DNA from: Alicyclobacillus fastidiosus
Lineage (GTDB): Bacteria; Bacillota; Bacilli; Alicyclobacillales; Alicyclobacillaceae
Reading direction: 5' to 3'
Assembly (NCBI RefSeq): GCF_026651875.1
Contig: NZ_CP104067.1
Location: 1,922,001-1,986,000 of the forward strand
DNA: 64,000 bases
Shown here: one piece after another, positions 35,763 through 50,957 of the stretch
Numbering within the stretch: position 1 is the first letter of the stretch
How the letters are laid out: each line of letters begins with the position of its first letter
Translations under genes and position numbers: made by a program
The notes under the pieces: model-generated
What the model was told of the DNA's origin: nothing
What the model saw: the letters and a program-made list of their open reading frames with translations, nothing else
Database searches by the model: none

Positions 35763-36614
35763 ATGACAAACGCACAATTCGGAGTGGTGATGGAAATTCG
35801 CCGTGGACGCGCGATCGTGATGACGCCGCAGGGGGCGTTTGAGCGAATCAAGCTCGGGCTGCCAGCCAATGTGGGAGACATGGTCACGCTGCCTGTTCCG
35901 ACGTTTGCCAGTCACCGGTTGCGGGTTCGGTCAACGGTCGCGAGTGTCGCCGCCGCGGTCGTCATCTGCGCAGGGTTGTTGCACGCCATCTTTATCGCAC
36001 CACCCAAGGTAGAGGCGTACGCGTTTGTCTCACTCGACATGAGCCCGAGCGTCAGCCTTGACTTGAGTGACCATATGACCGTTCTCGACGTGCACGGTCT
36101 CAATGCGGCTGGAAAGAAGCTGGCTAAATCCCTTCATGTGGACGGTGATAAACTCAGTACGGCCATTCAACTGGTCGTTCACAACACTGTACAAGAAGGG
36201 ATGTTGCCTGCGAACGATACGATTATTGTCGCTGCGGCGGGTGCAGACGCACATACAGACGCGAGCGCGATTGAGGCTCAAGCGACGAGCGACGTACACT
36301 CTGCACTCAAGGCGGTCGGGACAAGTGTCGCAGAAAAGGCGAACGTCTATAGTATGGACGTCTCTAGTTCGGTGTGGAACGAGGCGATGAAACAGGACGT
36401 GTCACCTGGAAAGTACGCCACGTATCTGCTGGCGAACGAAGTCGGTGTCCCGATATCGCTCGCTGACATCACCTCCTCCAACATCCAGATGGTGCTGGCG
36501 CAGGTTTACGATTTACAGACGGGTAAGTCGCAATTGAACTCGGGCGACTATAGTAAAGTTGCATCGATTGTAGGTACCACAGTCTCCTCCACGTCTTCGA
36601 CAGGGGGTCGCTGA
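35763..36614 (+). CDS. rsgI: Anti-sigma-I factor RsgI
   Basis: A 283-residue single-pass membrane anti-sigma factor. The RsgI N-terminal domain (about 4-55) binds SigI in the cytoplasm; one transmembrane segment spans about 57-79; the outer part starts with YAFVSLDMSPSVSLDL. RsgI proteins normally carry D-I-N-P-S-[IV] there and are reported to self-cleave at the Asn-Pro bond; here the residues are Ser94-Pro95. The outer domain ends in a Ser/Thr/Gly-rich stretch and has no sugar-binding module. ATG at 35763 with GAGGTGTGAG upstream; three bases after sigI. Confidence 0.88.
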   Translation: MTNAQFGVVMEIRRGRAIVMTPQGAFERIKLGLPANVGDMVTLPVPTFASHRLRVRSTVASVAAAVVICAGLLHAIFIAPPKVEAYAFVSLDMSPSVSLDLSDHMTVLDVHGLNAAGKKLAKSLHVDGDKLSTAIQLVVHNTVQEGMLPANDTIIVAAAGADAHTDASAIEAQATSDVHSALKAVGTSVAEKANVYSMDVSSSVWNEAMKQDVSPGKYATYLLANEVGVPISLADITSSNIQMVLAQVYDLQTGKSQLNSGDYSKVASIVGTTVSSTSSTGGR

Positions 36615-36756
36615 GAGGAGACCGCGGTGTCTATGTCTTGGTCCCTAAATTCCGACGAGGGCTACCTTCTGGTGCCGATGTATCGCCGGCGAAATGTTCC
36701 GCGCCCTGCGGAACCCCTATGCAAGTATATGCAATGTGAGCCCCATGAATAACCAG

Positions 36757-36785
36757 TTGATGAGCATTCATCAGCGTGGTATATT
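36757..36785 (+). promoter_or_regulatory. rRNA promoter P1
   Basis: TTGATG (36757-36762), 17-base spacer, TATATT (36780-36785). Followed 11 bases later by the repeated GCTTCGGCGGCACTG. Confidence 0.8.
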
Positions 36786-36795
36786 ACTACTTGTC

Positions 36796-36953
36796 GCTTC
36801 GGCGGCACTGCTGAACAAACAGGATATACCGAGTCGCTGGTTGATTGGCTCACAGCTTCGAACCGCAACGTTCGAATGAGCCGAAGCAAAATGTTCCAGT
36901 AGACAGCGAAGATAGATTCGTGGTATATTGTCTGAGCTGCTTCGGCGGCACTG
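36796..36953 (+). repeat. Duplicated promoter-downstream block
   Basis: GCTTCGGCGGCACTG occurs at 36796-36810 and at 36939-36953, each starting 10 bases after a TATATT -10 that sits in GTGGTATATT. P1 and P2 thus look like copies of one promoter unit of about 143 bases. Confidence 0.75.
36900..36929 (+). promoter_or_regulatory. rRNA promoter P2
   Basis: TAGACA (36900-36905), 18-base spacer, TATATT (36924-36929), 144 bases downstream of the P1 -10. The context GTGGTATATT is the same as in P1. Confidence 0.75.
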
Positions 36954-36965
36954 ATTGATTTGGTT

Positions 36966-36995
36966 CCTTGAAAACTAAACACACACGCCTAAAAG
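36966..36995 (+). other. 16S processing stem, 5' arm
   Basis: 36966-36995 is complementary to 38597-38626 just past the 16S 3' end: the central CTAAACAC and CCTAAAAG blocks pair with CTTTTAGG and GTGTTTAG, with one mismatch and small bulges. This is the RNase III-type stem that frames 16S. Confidence 0.8.
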
Positions 36996-37048
36996 TTTCG
37001 GTCGAGACGACAGTCGTCGTCGAGACATTAGAAGTAACGCCAGTAACA

Positions 37049-41730
<4,682 letters not shown>

Positions 41731-41879
41731 CGCATGAAAGAGGTTGTTCCATGATTCAGGAGCGAGGATAAAGACAAAGTTACGGAGCGACGTAACTGGA
41801 AGCTTGAGTGAAGGTGTGAGTAGCACATCTCAGGCTGATAGGCCGAAGCCGTGCGAACGAATACCTGAACGCCAAGCGG
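41731..41879 (+). other. 23S-5S spacer with processing stem arm
   Basis: About 150 bases. GAGGTTGTTCCAT (41740-41752) with ATTC after a bulged G pairs with GAAT-ATGGAACAACCTC at 38677-38693, forming the 23S processing stem. A small GTTAC/GTAAC hairpin lies near 41780-41797. No tRNA gene. Confidence 0.8.
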
Positions 41880-41996
41880 TCTGGTGACCATAGCGGAGGG
41901 GAAACACCCGTACCCATACCGAACACGGACGTGAAGACCTCCAGCGCCGAGGATACTTGTCCCGAGAGGGGCTGGGAAAGTAGGTCGTTGCCAGGC
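41880..41996 (+). rRNA. 5S ribosomal RNA
   Basis: About 117 bases. Contains ACCCATACCGAACACGGA near 41912 and the closing helix TCTGGTGAC with GTTGCCAGG at the ends. Aligns along its length with B. subtilis 5S. Confidence 0.95.
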
Positions 41997-42003
41997 GCGA
42001 GAT

Positions 42004-42036
42004 AAAGTCCAGTACCGAATTGGTATTGGACTTTTG
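42004..42036 (+). terminator. rRNA operon terminator
   Basis: AAAGTCCAGTACC (42004-42016) pairs with GGTATTGGACTTT (42022-42034) with one G-T pair, followed by TTGT. Confidence 0.9.
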
Positions 42037-42077
42037 TGCATACGGATGGTCAATTTGAATCGCTCAAATGAGGTGGA

Positions 42078-42287
42078 ATGAAGTCATTGAACGGGAGAGT
42101 AACCCCGGGTTACCGCACGTCAGTGCCTAACCTGAAGTCGGACAGCCGCGTTGAGCGGGCCAATAGCTCCGTTGTTACCTATTACCTTTCCGATTCTGAA
42201 TTAATGAAATATAGGGAATTAAAGCCACCCGCAAAAAGCGTGAGTTCTTATATTCCCTCAAAGCGTACATCGGTGCCAGGTTGGTAA
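42078..42287 (+). CDS. Small protein of unknown function
   Basis: A 69-residue frame between the 5S gene and queA. A GAGGTGG lies directly before the ATG, though at only 1-2 bases; TTG 42087 would have normal spacing. The N-terminal 30 residues are basic and Ser-rich and look disordered; the middle YYLSDSELMKYRELKPP could be a helix. It is followed by its own strong terminator at 42312, which supports a real transcript. I recognise no family. Confidence 0.5.
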   Translation: MKSLNGRVTPGYRTSVPNLKSDSRVERANSSVVTYYLSDSELMKYRELKPPAKSVSSYIPSKRTSVPGW

Positions 42288-42311
42288 TGCCGATGCGATT
42301 TCCCTACGTAG

Positions 42312-42353
42312 GTGTGACGCGTGCCTGTGAACGGCCGCGTCACATTTTTTATT
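42312..42353 (+). terminator. Terminator after the small gene
   Basis: GTGACGCG (42314-42321) pairs with CGCGTCAC (42336-42343), followed by ATTTTTTATT. Confidence 0.9.
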
Positions 42354-42388
42354 ACAAGGGCCGATTTCAGACGGCATACGGCCCCATT

Positions 42389-42416
42389 TTGCCAGGATGC
42401 CGATTCCAAGTATAAT
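42389..42416 (+). promoter_or_regulatory. Promoter of queA-tgt-yajC
   Basis: TTGCCA (42389-42394), 16-base spacer, TATAAT (42411-42416). Confidence 0.75.
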
Positions 42417-42498
42417 AGGCGTGTCCGTCAGTGATATTGTTGCGCGTCAGACGCAGTGATAGATCACAGCGGCAGGAATGTTGAAAGGAATGTATCCG

Positions 42499-45099
<2,601 letters not shown>

Positions 45100-45159
45100 G
45101 CGGTCTGAATCAGGTGCTCCATCATCTTCACTACCGATGGGTGCTGTATAGCCGTCGCC

Positions 45160-45200
45160 GGAAATAGAGCGCCCTGCCTGGGAGGCTCTATTTCCGTTTC
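45160..45200. terminator. Terminator between yajC and the TIGR04086 gene
   Basis: GGAAATAGAGC (45160-45170) pairs with GCTCTATTTCC (45185-45195), followed by GTTTC. The T-run is weak but the stem is perfect. It lies between convergent genes. Confidence 0.7.
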
Positions 45201-45229
45201 GCCGGACGGTCGTGGTGCCCTGCAGTCTG

Positions 45230-45634
45230 TCAGTCGTCTCCGGTCGTCGCCATCCCTATCATCCCGCCGAACGCGCCGATGACAGCCATGAGAAAGACGC
45301 GAAACAGACCGCTCGGATCTACCGTGAATGTGTTATACACGAACAGACCGATGGCGACCATCAAGAGCGCATACAACAGGCCTGTCAAACCTCCGTAAAA
45401 CCAACCGCGTGAGCGAGCTGCCCGACTTGCGGCCAGAGAGCCAAAGAAGACGGCGATGCAGTGAATGATATAGGCCGCCGCCGTGATCCCACGGGCTTGA
45501 AGGTTCCCGAATTGAGCTAGTAGAAACACGAGAATGATCCCAATCGCTGCGAGCAACAGTGCCCAAAAGCAGCCATACAGTACGGGGTATCGCCTGAGTG
45601 CCCCAAGCCGGCCGGTCGATTTTGTATCGTACAT
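45230..45634 (-). CDS. TIGR04086 family membrane protein (YrzE-like)
   Basis: A 134-residue membrane protein with four hydrophobic segments, matching the TIGR04086/YrzE family of Bacillales and Clostridia. In B. subtilis yrzE is next to yajC (yrbF), as here, but here it faces the opposite way. ATG at 45634 has AAGAGGTGA about 9 bases upstream; a GTG at 45646 is inside that site. Function unknown. Confidence 0.75.
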   Translation of the reverse strand: MYDTKSTGRLGALRRYPVLYGCFWALLLAAIGIILVFLLAQFGNLQARGITAAAYIIHCIAVFFGSLAASRAARSRGWFYGGLTGLLYALLMVAIGLFVYNTFTVDPSGLFRVFLMAVIGAFGGMIGMATTGDD

Positions 45635-45800
45635 CGGACGAGTCACCTCTTGTACAAGTTTACTAATCTCTATTCCCTACTACTGCGAATTATGAACTTG
45701 TGATAAAATGTTCTAAAACTTCAACCGAGTGCACGCGCTCCTAGTTTTCTTGGATTTGGCCCGATGTGCCAACTGCGTGTCCTAGGAAGGCGGTACATGG

Positions 45801-47954
45801 GTGGAAAGAGACTTTCTACGCAGACAGTCGGCGATGAGTGTACTGTTTGGGACGCTCGGTTTGATTGTCGCCATCCTATATATTCCTCAGTTGCTACATA
45901 CTAACTGGCTAGTGTTGGCTGTCCTGGTCGTTTTGGGGACGACGCTGGAAGTCCTGCCTATCCCAATGCGACAAAGTCTCACGACACTAGTTCCTGTCGT
46001 CCCTATGGCGGCGATGGTCGTGGATGGCCCTGCTCTAGCCATCTGGGCTTTGGTCATCGCTGCGTTTGCCACGCCTTTGCTCATGCGCGAGTGGAATTTT
46101 CTTACCGCCTTTTTTAATGCCGGGCAGTACGCACTCAGTGTGATGCTGATGGTCCTCGCCTTTCGACCGTTTCACGCGAATCTATCCGCAGGAAAAGTGA
46201 ACTCCGAAGTGGTGCTCGGAGTGGTCGTTTCATCCCTTGTATTCCTCTTGTTTAATCACTTGTTTATCAGCATTTTGAATGCCTCGCGAGGCACGTTTGA
46301 ATACGCTGCAGCAGTGGGTGGGTTGTTTGCCGACCTGTTGAATATCGCCATCTGCTGGCCGTTTGCGTTCCTAATGATCGGCGAGTCTGAAATCAACTGG
46401 GTAGTTGGGCCCGTGATGATCTTGCCGATCATCATCCTGGCTTATATTTTGCGAGTCCATCGGCAAACGCGAGATCTTCAGATGGTGCATCAAGCTACCA
46501 CTCGCTTGACGAGCGAGTTTGACATTCGCGCCATTGCGCAGGAATCCGCAAAAATCGCGCACAAGTTGACCATGGCCAACGTGGTGGTCGTATTCGTGCT
46601 CGACAAAGCCAGGACTCGCCTCGTGCCGGAGTTCGTTTATCCGGCTGATAAGAGCCATCTGTTTCGGCAGGATGGGATCTCAGAAGACATGGGAGGAGTC
46701 ATCTGGAGCACCATTCACTCTGGGGAGTTTGTGTATATTTCCGACGCTCGAAGGGACAAGCGCGTGCGATGGTTTCAGGCGGACGGGCCATCGCTCTTGA
46801 GTATGGCCATCTTCCCGACGCAAGCTCATATGTCGGAACAAGGGGCCATCGTGTGTTATGCCGAGCGCTCCCACGCGTTTACTCAGCACGTGCACTACGT
46901 GTCGGCGCTGGCCAATCAAGTATCTGTATTGTTCGAGAACGCCCGCTTGTATCAAGAGTTGCAGGAGCGCACCCGCAGGGATTCCGCGACTGGACTCTAC
47001 AATTATCGGTTTTTCTACGAAGAGCTGGCCGCACGAGTCACCGCGTCCGTCGATGAGGGGACACCCGTTTCGGTCATGATCGTCGATATCGACTTCTTTA
47101 AGAAGTTTAACGACACATACGGCCACTTAGCGGGCGATGCCGTCCTCATGGAAGTGGGCCACCTGCTTCAGCGTCTAAGCGGACCCGATGCATTTGTCGC
47201 GCGTTATGGCGGGGAGGAGTTTGCGCTCTTGTTGCCGTGGGGACGAGACGGGGCATATGAGGCGGCAGAGCGCATTCGGGAAGCGGTGCGGCAGCTCTCT
47301 GTTGAGTTCCACGGCTACCGGCTGCAAGGAATCACGGTCAGTATCGGCATCGCGAGTTGCCCCGAGGATAGCGATAGGGATCGAGATCTTCTGCTCAAGG
47401 CCGACAGTGCGATGTACTGGGGTGCTAAGCAGCGTGGGCGAAACCGTACCGCCGTATACACACCGGAATTCGACGGGCAACTGTTTGTCGACGGGTTGAC
47501 AGGTCTGTATACCTTTCACATGGCGAACATTCGCGTACGCGAGGAAGTGCTGCGGGGCATGACGAGTTGGTGCGCGATATGCATCGACCTGCAGCAATTT
47601 GGACACGTCAATAATGCGTTCGGATTCGATGTCGGGGACCAGGTCCTTCGACAGACGGGAATGATCATTCGCGAGTGTCTTCGCCACGACGAACTGGCGT
47701 GTCGCTATGGCGGGGACGAGATGCTGATCTTGTTGCCGGATGTGACCGAATCCGAGGTACTTTCAGTGCAGGAGCGCGTGGTGAAAGCGATTAATGCACA
47801 TCGTTTTCAAACAGGGGACAACGTCGTCCTTCACGTTCGCGCGAGTGCGACACATCACGTACTCGATCACGTCGAACACGCAGCGGACCTGTTCAATCGC
47901 GTTGCAAACTTGTTTGCACAACTTCAAACCAAAGCAGGGGAATCGATGGCATGA
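45801..47954 (+). CDS. Membrane MASE-GAF protein with two GGDEF domains
   Basis: A 717-residue probable diguanylate cyclase. Residues 1-220 contain about seven transmembrane segments (MASE-like). A GAF domain follows (about 230-380). The first GGDEF domain (about 390-550) has DIDFFKKFNDTYGHLAGD and an intact GGEEF (470-474). The second (about 560-710) has a matching start (DGLTGLY) and GGDEM (637-641), so the fifth residue is changed. Neither has an RxxD inhibitory site; the second has RHDE. GTG at 45801, weak ribosome site. It splits the conserved yrzE-yrbG order, so it looks like an insertion into that block. Confidence 0.88.
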   Translation: MERDFLRRQSAMSVLFGTLGLIVAILYIPQLLHTNWLVLAVLVVLGTTLEVLPIPMRQSLTTLVPVVPMAAMVVDGPALAIWALVIAAFATPLLMREWNFLTAFFNAGQYALSVMLMVLAFRPFHANLSAGKVNSEVVLGVVVSSLVFLLFNHLFISILNASRGTFEYAAAVGGLFADLLNIAICWPFAFLMIGESEINWVVGPVMILPIIILAYILRVHRQTRDLQMVHQATTRLTSEFDIRAIAQESAKIAHKLTMANVVVVFVLDKARTRLVPEFVYPADKSHLFRQDGISEDMGGVIWSTIHSGEFVYISDARRDKRVRWFQADGPSLLSMAIFPTQAHMSEQGAIVCYAERSHAFTQHVHYVSALANQVSVLFENARLYQELQERTRRDSATGLYNYRFFYEELAARVTASVDEGTPVSVMIVDIDFFKKFNDTYGHLAGDAVLMEVGHLLQRLSGPDAFVARYGGEEFALLLPWGRDGAYEAAERIREAVRQLSVEFHGYRLQGITVSIGIASCPEDSDRDRDLLLKADSAMYWGAKQRGRNRTAVYTPEFDGQLFVDGLTGLYTFHMANIRVREEVLRGMTSWCAICIDLQQFGHVNNAFGFDVGDQVLRQTGMIIRECLRHDELACRYGGDEMLILLPDVTESEVLSVQERVVKAINAHRFQTGDNVVLHVRASATHHVLDHVEHAADLFNRVANLFAQLQTKAGESMA

Positions 47955-48024
47955 TCGGAAATTCCTGTGCATGGAACGTCCCACCACCGGGTCATAATAC
48001 ACCGGTGGGGAGGGAACCGCAAGC

Positions 48025-48726
48025 ATGCCACATATTCCAGTTTGGCAATTTCCCATTCGAGTATTCGTACTGTATCTGGCCGTAATGCTCTCGCTGCGCA
48101 TCATGGGAAAACGAGAAATCGGCCAGTTGTCGGTGTTTGATTTTGTGGTGTCCGTGATGATCGCCGAGTTGTCGACCTTGCCCATGGAAGACACTGAAGT
48201 GCCTTTGTACAAATCGTTTATCGCGATTGGCTCGTTAGTTCTGTTTCAAATTATCGTGGCATTCCTGCAGATCAAAAGCCATCGATTTCGCCATTTCGTC
48301 GACGGTGAACCGTCCGTGCTCATCGAGCACGGGATGGTGAAGGACCGCGAGATGAAGCGGTTGCGTTATTCCACGCACGACCTCATGACGCAACTTCGCG
48401 AGAAGGGCGTCGCCAATATCGCAGATGTAGAGTTCGCCATCTTAGAGACGTCCGGGCAATTGAGCGTGTTCCCCAAGGCGGACGTCCGTCCACTGACTGC
48501 ACGTGACATTGGGCAACCCGTGAAGACCGAAATCATTCCGCTTCCGCTGATTGCCGACGGGGTGCCCGTGGCCAAGAGTCTGGGGATTCTGGGCCGCGAC
48601 GAGGCGTGGCTCGAGGCCGAGATGAAGCGTCGAGGATATCAGGTGACGGATGTGTTCCACGCGGCGATGGACAGCGAGGGTCACATTTCGATAGACGGAC
48701 GCGACTCATCGGGTGGAAAATCGTGA
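48025..48726 (+). CDS. DUF421 (YetF/YrbG) membrane protein
   Basis: A 233-residue protein with three N-terminal membrane segments (about 7-25, 31-50, 60-80) and a cytoplasmic DUF421 domain (RLRYSTHDLMTQLREKG, IADVEFAILETSGQLSVFPK). B. subtilis yrbG lies at this place next to spoVB. ATG after GGGGAGGGAA. A CCACCGG/CCGGTGG hairpin (47984-48008) ends directly at the ribosome site. The gene is convergent with spoVB, six bases apart. Members occur in spore membranes; function is uncertain. Confidence 0.85.
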   Translation: MPHIPVWQFPIRVFVLYLAVMLSLRIMGKREIGQLSVFDFVVSVMIAELSTLPMEDTEVPLYKSFIAIGSLVLFQIIVAFLQIKSHRFRHFVDGEPSVLIEHGMVKDREMKRLRYSTHDLMTQLREKGVANIADVEFAILETSGQLSVFPKADVRPLTARDIGQPVKTEIIPLPLIADGVPVAKSLGILGRDEAWLEAEMKRRGYQVTDVFHAAMDSEGHISIDGRDSSGGKS

Positions 48727-48732
48727 ACGTAA

Positions 48733-50316
48733 TTACACGGCAAAGGGCATCCGGGCCACTAGGCGAGCGAGCCAAGGGCCCACGCGCGGTACGCGGCGGA
48801 TGTTGCGCGTGGTGAGCACACGTAAGGCACAAAGAAGCCCAAAGTAAAGGATAAACCCGCCGAGAATGGCCAGCATCATCGAGCCAAACGGCAGTGGAGT
48901 TTTGTGCCACGTGATCACTTGCATGTACATAAACATGCCGCAGGAGGCAAGTGCGACGCGAGTTAAGGCTTGCAGGCGGATCGTAAATCCGACGTAGTGG
49001 ACGACGAACCATAGGTTTAACAGACAGGATACTGTGAACGATGCAGCCGTCGCCATGCTGACGCCGAGGATGCCCATCGTCGGTTTCGATGCCAGCAAAT
49101 AGATGAGCAGCAGTTTTAGAACGCCCCCAATGATGGAGTTGACCATCGCCACGCCCGCCTTGTTCAAACCTTGAAGAATACCCGTCAGCGGCGCCTGTAA
49201 GCAAAGCAGGAACATGAATGGAGCCATGACGGCGAGAATGGGTCCGATGGAGTCCTCCTTGTAAATGTAATGCGTCAGCGGACCCGCAAACATCGTCAGG
49301 ACGACGGCCGACGGAAATGCGACCATGGCAGTGGCCGTAAAACTCTGTGAGAGCCGGATACGGACGCGGAACCGCTCGGACGCAGCGACCGCCTCCGAAA
49401 CGGAAGGCACCAAATTGGTCGCCAAAGACCCAGTAAAGACGGTCGGGAACACGAGCAGTGGGATGGCCATGCCGCTGTACTGCCCATAGAGCGCTGTCGC
49501 CGTGGACGTGGTAAACCCGGCGGCCTTGAGTGCCCGCATCACGAGAATGGGCTCGGCTGCAAACAACACGGACCAAATCAGCTTGCTAAGGGTCACGGGC
49601 AGAGCGATTTCTCCCATGGCGTGCAACGTCTGGCGTACGGTTTCTCGACTTCTCGTTGCGCCGTTTGGCAACACGCTGTCCAATCTCCCTCGACGGCGTT
49701 GGGACGCGACGAGAAACAGCATCCCGCAGAATTCCCCGAGAACCATTCCCATCATGGCTGCAGCGGCAGCGTACTCCAACGAGTATTGAATAAAATACGC
49801 AGCCAAAATCCAGATGCTGATGATGCGCACCGTCTGTTCGAGAATCTGGCCCCAGGCCGTGGGCGACATGTCCTGGAGACCTTGAAAATAGCCGCGATAC
49901 AAGCTGGAGATGGCAATGATGCTCACGAGCGGGATCATGGTGAGGTAGGTTGGGAACGCTCGCGCATCGGAGAGCCAGTGATGTTCGATGAAACCGCGAC
50001 AGGTGTACATCAGGACCGTCAAGATGACCGTCATCACCGAGACGACGCCGACGCTGACCCCCATGATGCGCTTCACTCGGGCTTTGTCGTTTTGTGCAAT
50101 GGCTTCGGCGACCAATTTCGAAATGGCGAGTGGAAGGCCTGCGGTGACAAGCGTGAGTACCAGGCCGAGGATGGGAAAGACAATTTGAAACAGGCCCATT
50201 CCCTCCGCGCCGATGATCCGCGTGAGAAACACGCGGTACACGAAGCCCATGATGCGAGTGACGAGTCCCGAGATCATTAAAATGAGTGCACCGTGAAGAA
50301 ACGATGGACGATTCAC
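48733..50316 (-). CDS. spoVB: Stage V sporulation protein B-like lipid flippase
   Basis: A 527-residue MOP/MVF-family transporter with about 14 transmembrane segments, like SpoVB, which acts in spore cortex synthesis as a precursor exporter. It has the family starts FLHGALILMISGLVTRIMGF and GLFQIVFPILGL. GTG at 50316 is chosen because GGAGCG lies upstream and the protein begins as in SpoVB; the longer frame to 50436 adds 40 non-family residues. Position next to yrbG-like and comN/secDF genes is as in B. subtilis. Confidence 0.88.
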   Translation of the reverse strand: MNRPSFLHGALILMISGLVTRIMGFVYRVFLTRIIGAEGMGLFQIVFPILGLVLTLVTAGLPLAISKLVAEAIAQNDKARVKRIMGVSVGVVSVMTVILTVLMYTCRGFIEHHWLSDARAFPTYLTMIPLVSIIAISSLYRGYFQGLQDMSPTAWGQILEQTVRIISIWILAAYFIQYSLEYAAAAAMMGMVLGEFCGMLFLVASQRRRGRLDSVLPNGATRSRETVRQTLHAMGEIALPVTLSKLIWSVLFAAEPILVMRALKAAGFTTSTATALYGQYSGMAIPLLVFPTVFTGSLATNLVPSVSEAVAASERFRVRIRLSQSFTATAMVAFPSAVVLTMFAGPLTHYIYKEDSIGPILAVMAPFMFLLCLQAPLTGILQGLNKAGVAMVNSIIGGVLKLLLIYLLASKPTMGILGVSMATAASFTVSCLLNLWFVVHYVGFTIRLQALTRVALASCGMFMYMQVITWHKTPLPFGSMMLAILGGFILYFGLLCALRVLTTRNIRRVPRVGPWLARLVARMPFAV

Positions 50317-50568
50317 TCTACAACGCTCCCATTCCGTTATCTTACTGAAGCGGATGATGTCTTGTAGGAAAATGATCACTTTCTTGCCGGTCACAAAGGT
50401 GACGCGCGATGCCGTCATGCGGTACTCTTTACACACAGGTTAGGCTGTCCCCTAATCCCTATGCGGGGAGCACGAGGTCTAGTCCACGTTCGTCCACCTG
50501 TTCTTATAGAGGAAAGTGGGCGGTCCTTGCGGAATGCGATTGTCTATCGATGAGAAGGAGGCGCTCTT

Positions 50569-50817
50569 GTGAATCCGCATGAAGAGGCGCAGATTCGCCC
50601 TTATTTGAAAGAGTTGCTCAGTCTCTGTGCAACGAAGGTCGAGGAATTTCGATTGCTCGGATATGAAGAGGCGAACTTAGAGCAGGTGTGGTCGTTTGTG
50701 TGTGCCAAATTGCCAAAGGACGCACCGATTCATCAAATAGTCGATTTTATCCTCTGCATTCGAGTGATGGACTTCATGAACTATCAGACCATTGAGGCGT
50801 ACAAAGGTGAGCTGTAA
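50569..50817 (+). CDS. comN: ComN-like post-transcriptional regulator
   Basis: An 82-residue protein matching the ComN (YrzD) family: LKELLSLCATKVEEFRLLGYEEANLEQVW and IVDFILCIRVMDFMNYQTIE. In B. subtilis ComN regulates comE mRNA at the division site. It lies at the conserved place before secDF. GTG start after AAGGAGGCG. Confidence 0.85.
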   Translation: MNPHEEAQIRPYLKELLSLCATKVEEFRLLGYEEANLEQVWSFVCAKLPKDAPIHQIVDFILCIRVMDFMNYQTIEAYKGEL

Positions 50818-50859
50818 ATGGAAATGCGGGTCATTCGAACGATTGCCAATAAGCGCTGT

Positions 50860-50889
50860 TTGACGTCGAATTTTGACGTTGCGTATACT
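50860..50889 (+). promoter_or_regulatory. Promoter of secD-secF
   Basis: TTGACG (50860-50865), 18-base spacer, TATACT (50884-50889), about 70 bases before secD. Confidence 0.65.
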
Positions 50890-50957
50890 AGACATGTTAT
50901 GCCATTATGCGTATTCGGAATTTTTGCCCCGTGAACCGACAGTAAGGAGGACAACCT

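Larger units (their letters stand above)
36615..37048 (+). promoter_or_regulatory. Promoter and leader region of the rRNA operon
   Basis: About 430 bases without a gene. It contains two sigma-A promoters in a duplicated block (listed separately), a TTTGAAAACT-like box at 36967-36976 just before 16S, and one arm of the 16S processing stem. A 61-codon frame (36694-36879) crosses P1 and is not a gene. Confidence 0.85.

Noticed and set aside
48533..49576. 347-codon minus-strand frame overlapping spoVB
   Set aside because: Out-of-frame shadow of the spoVB gene; no family features.
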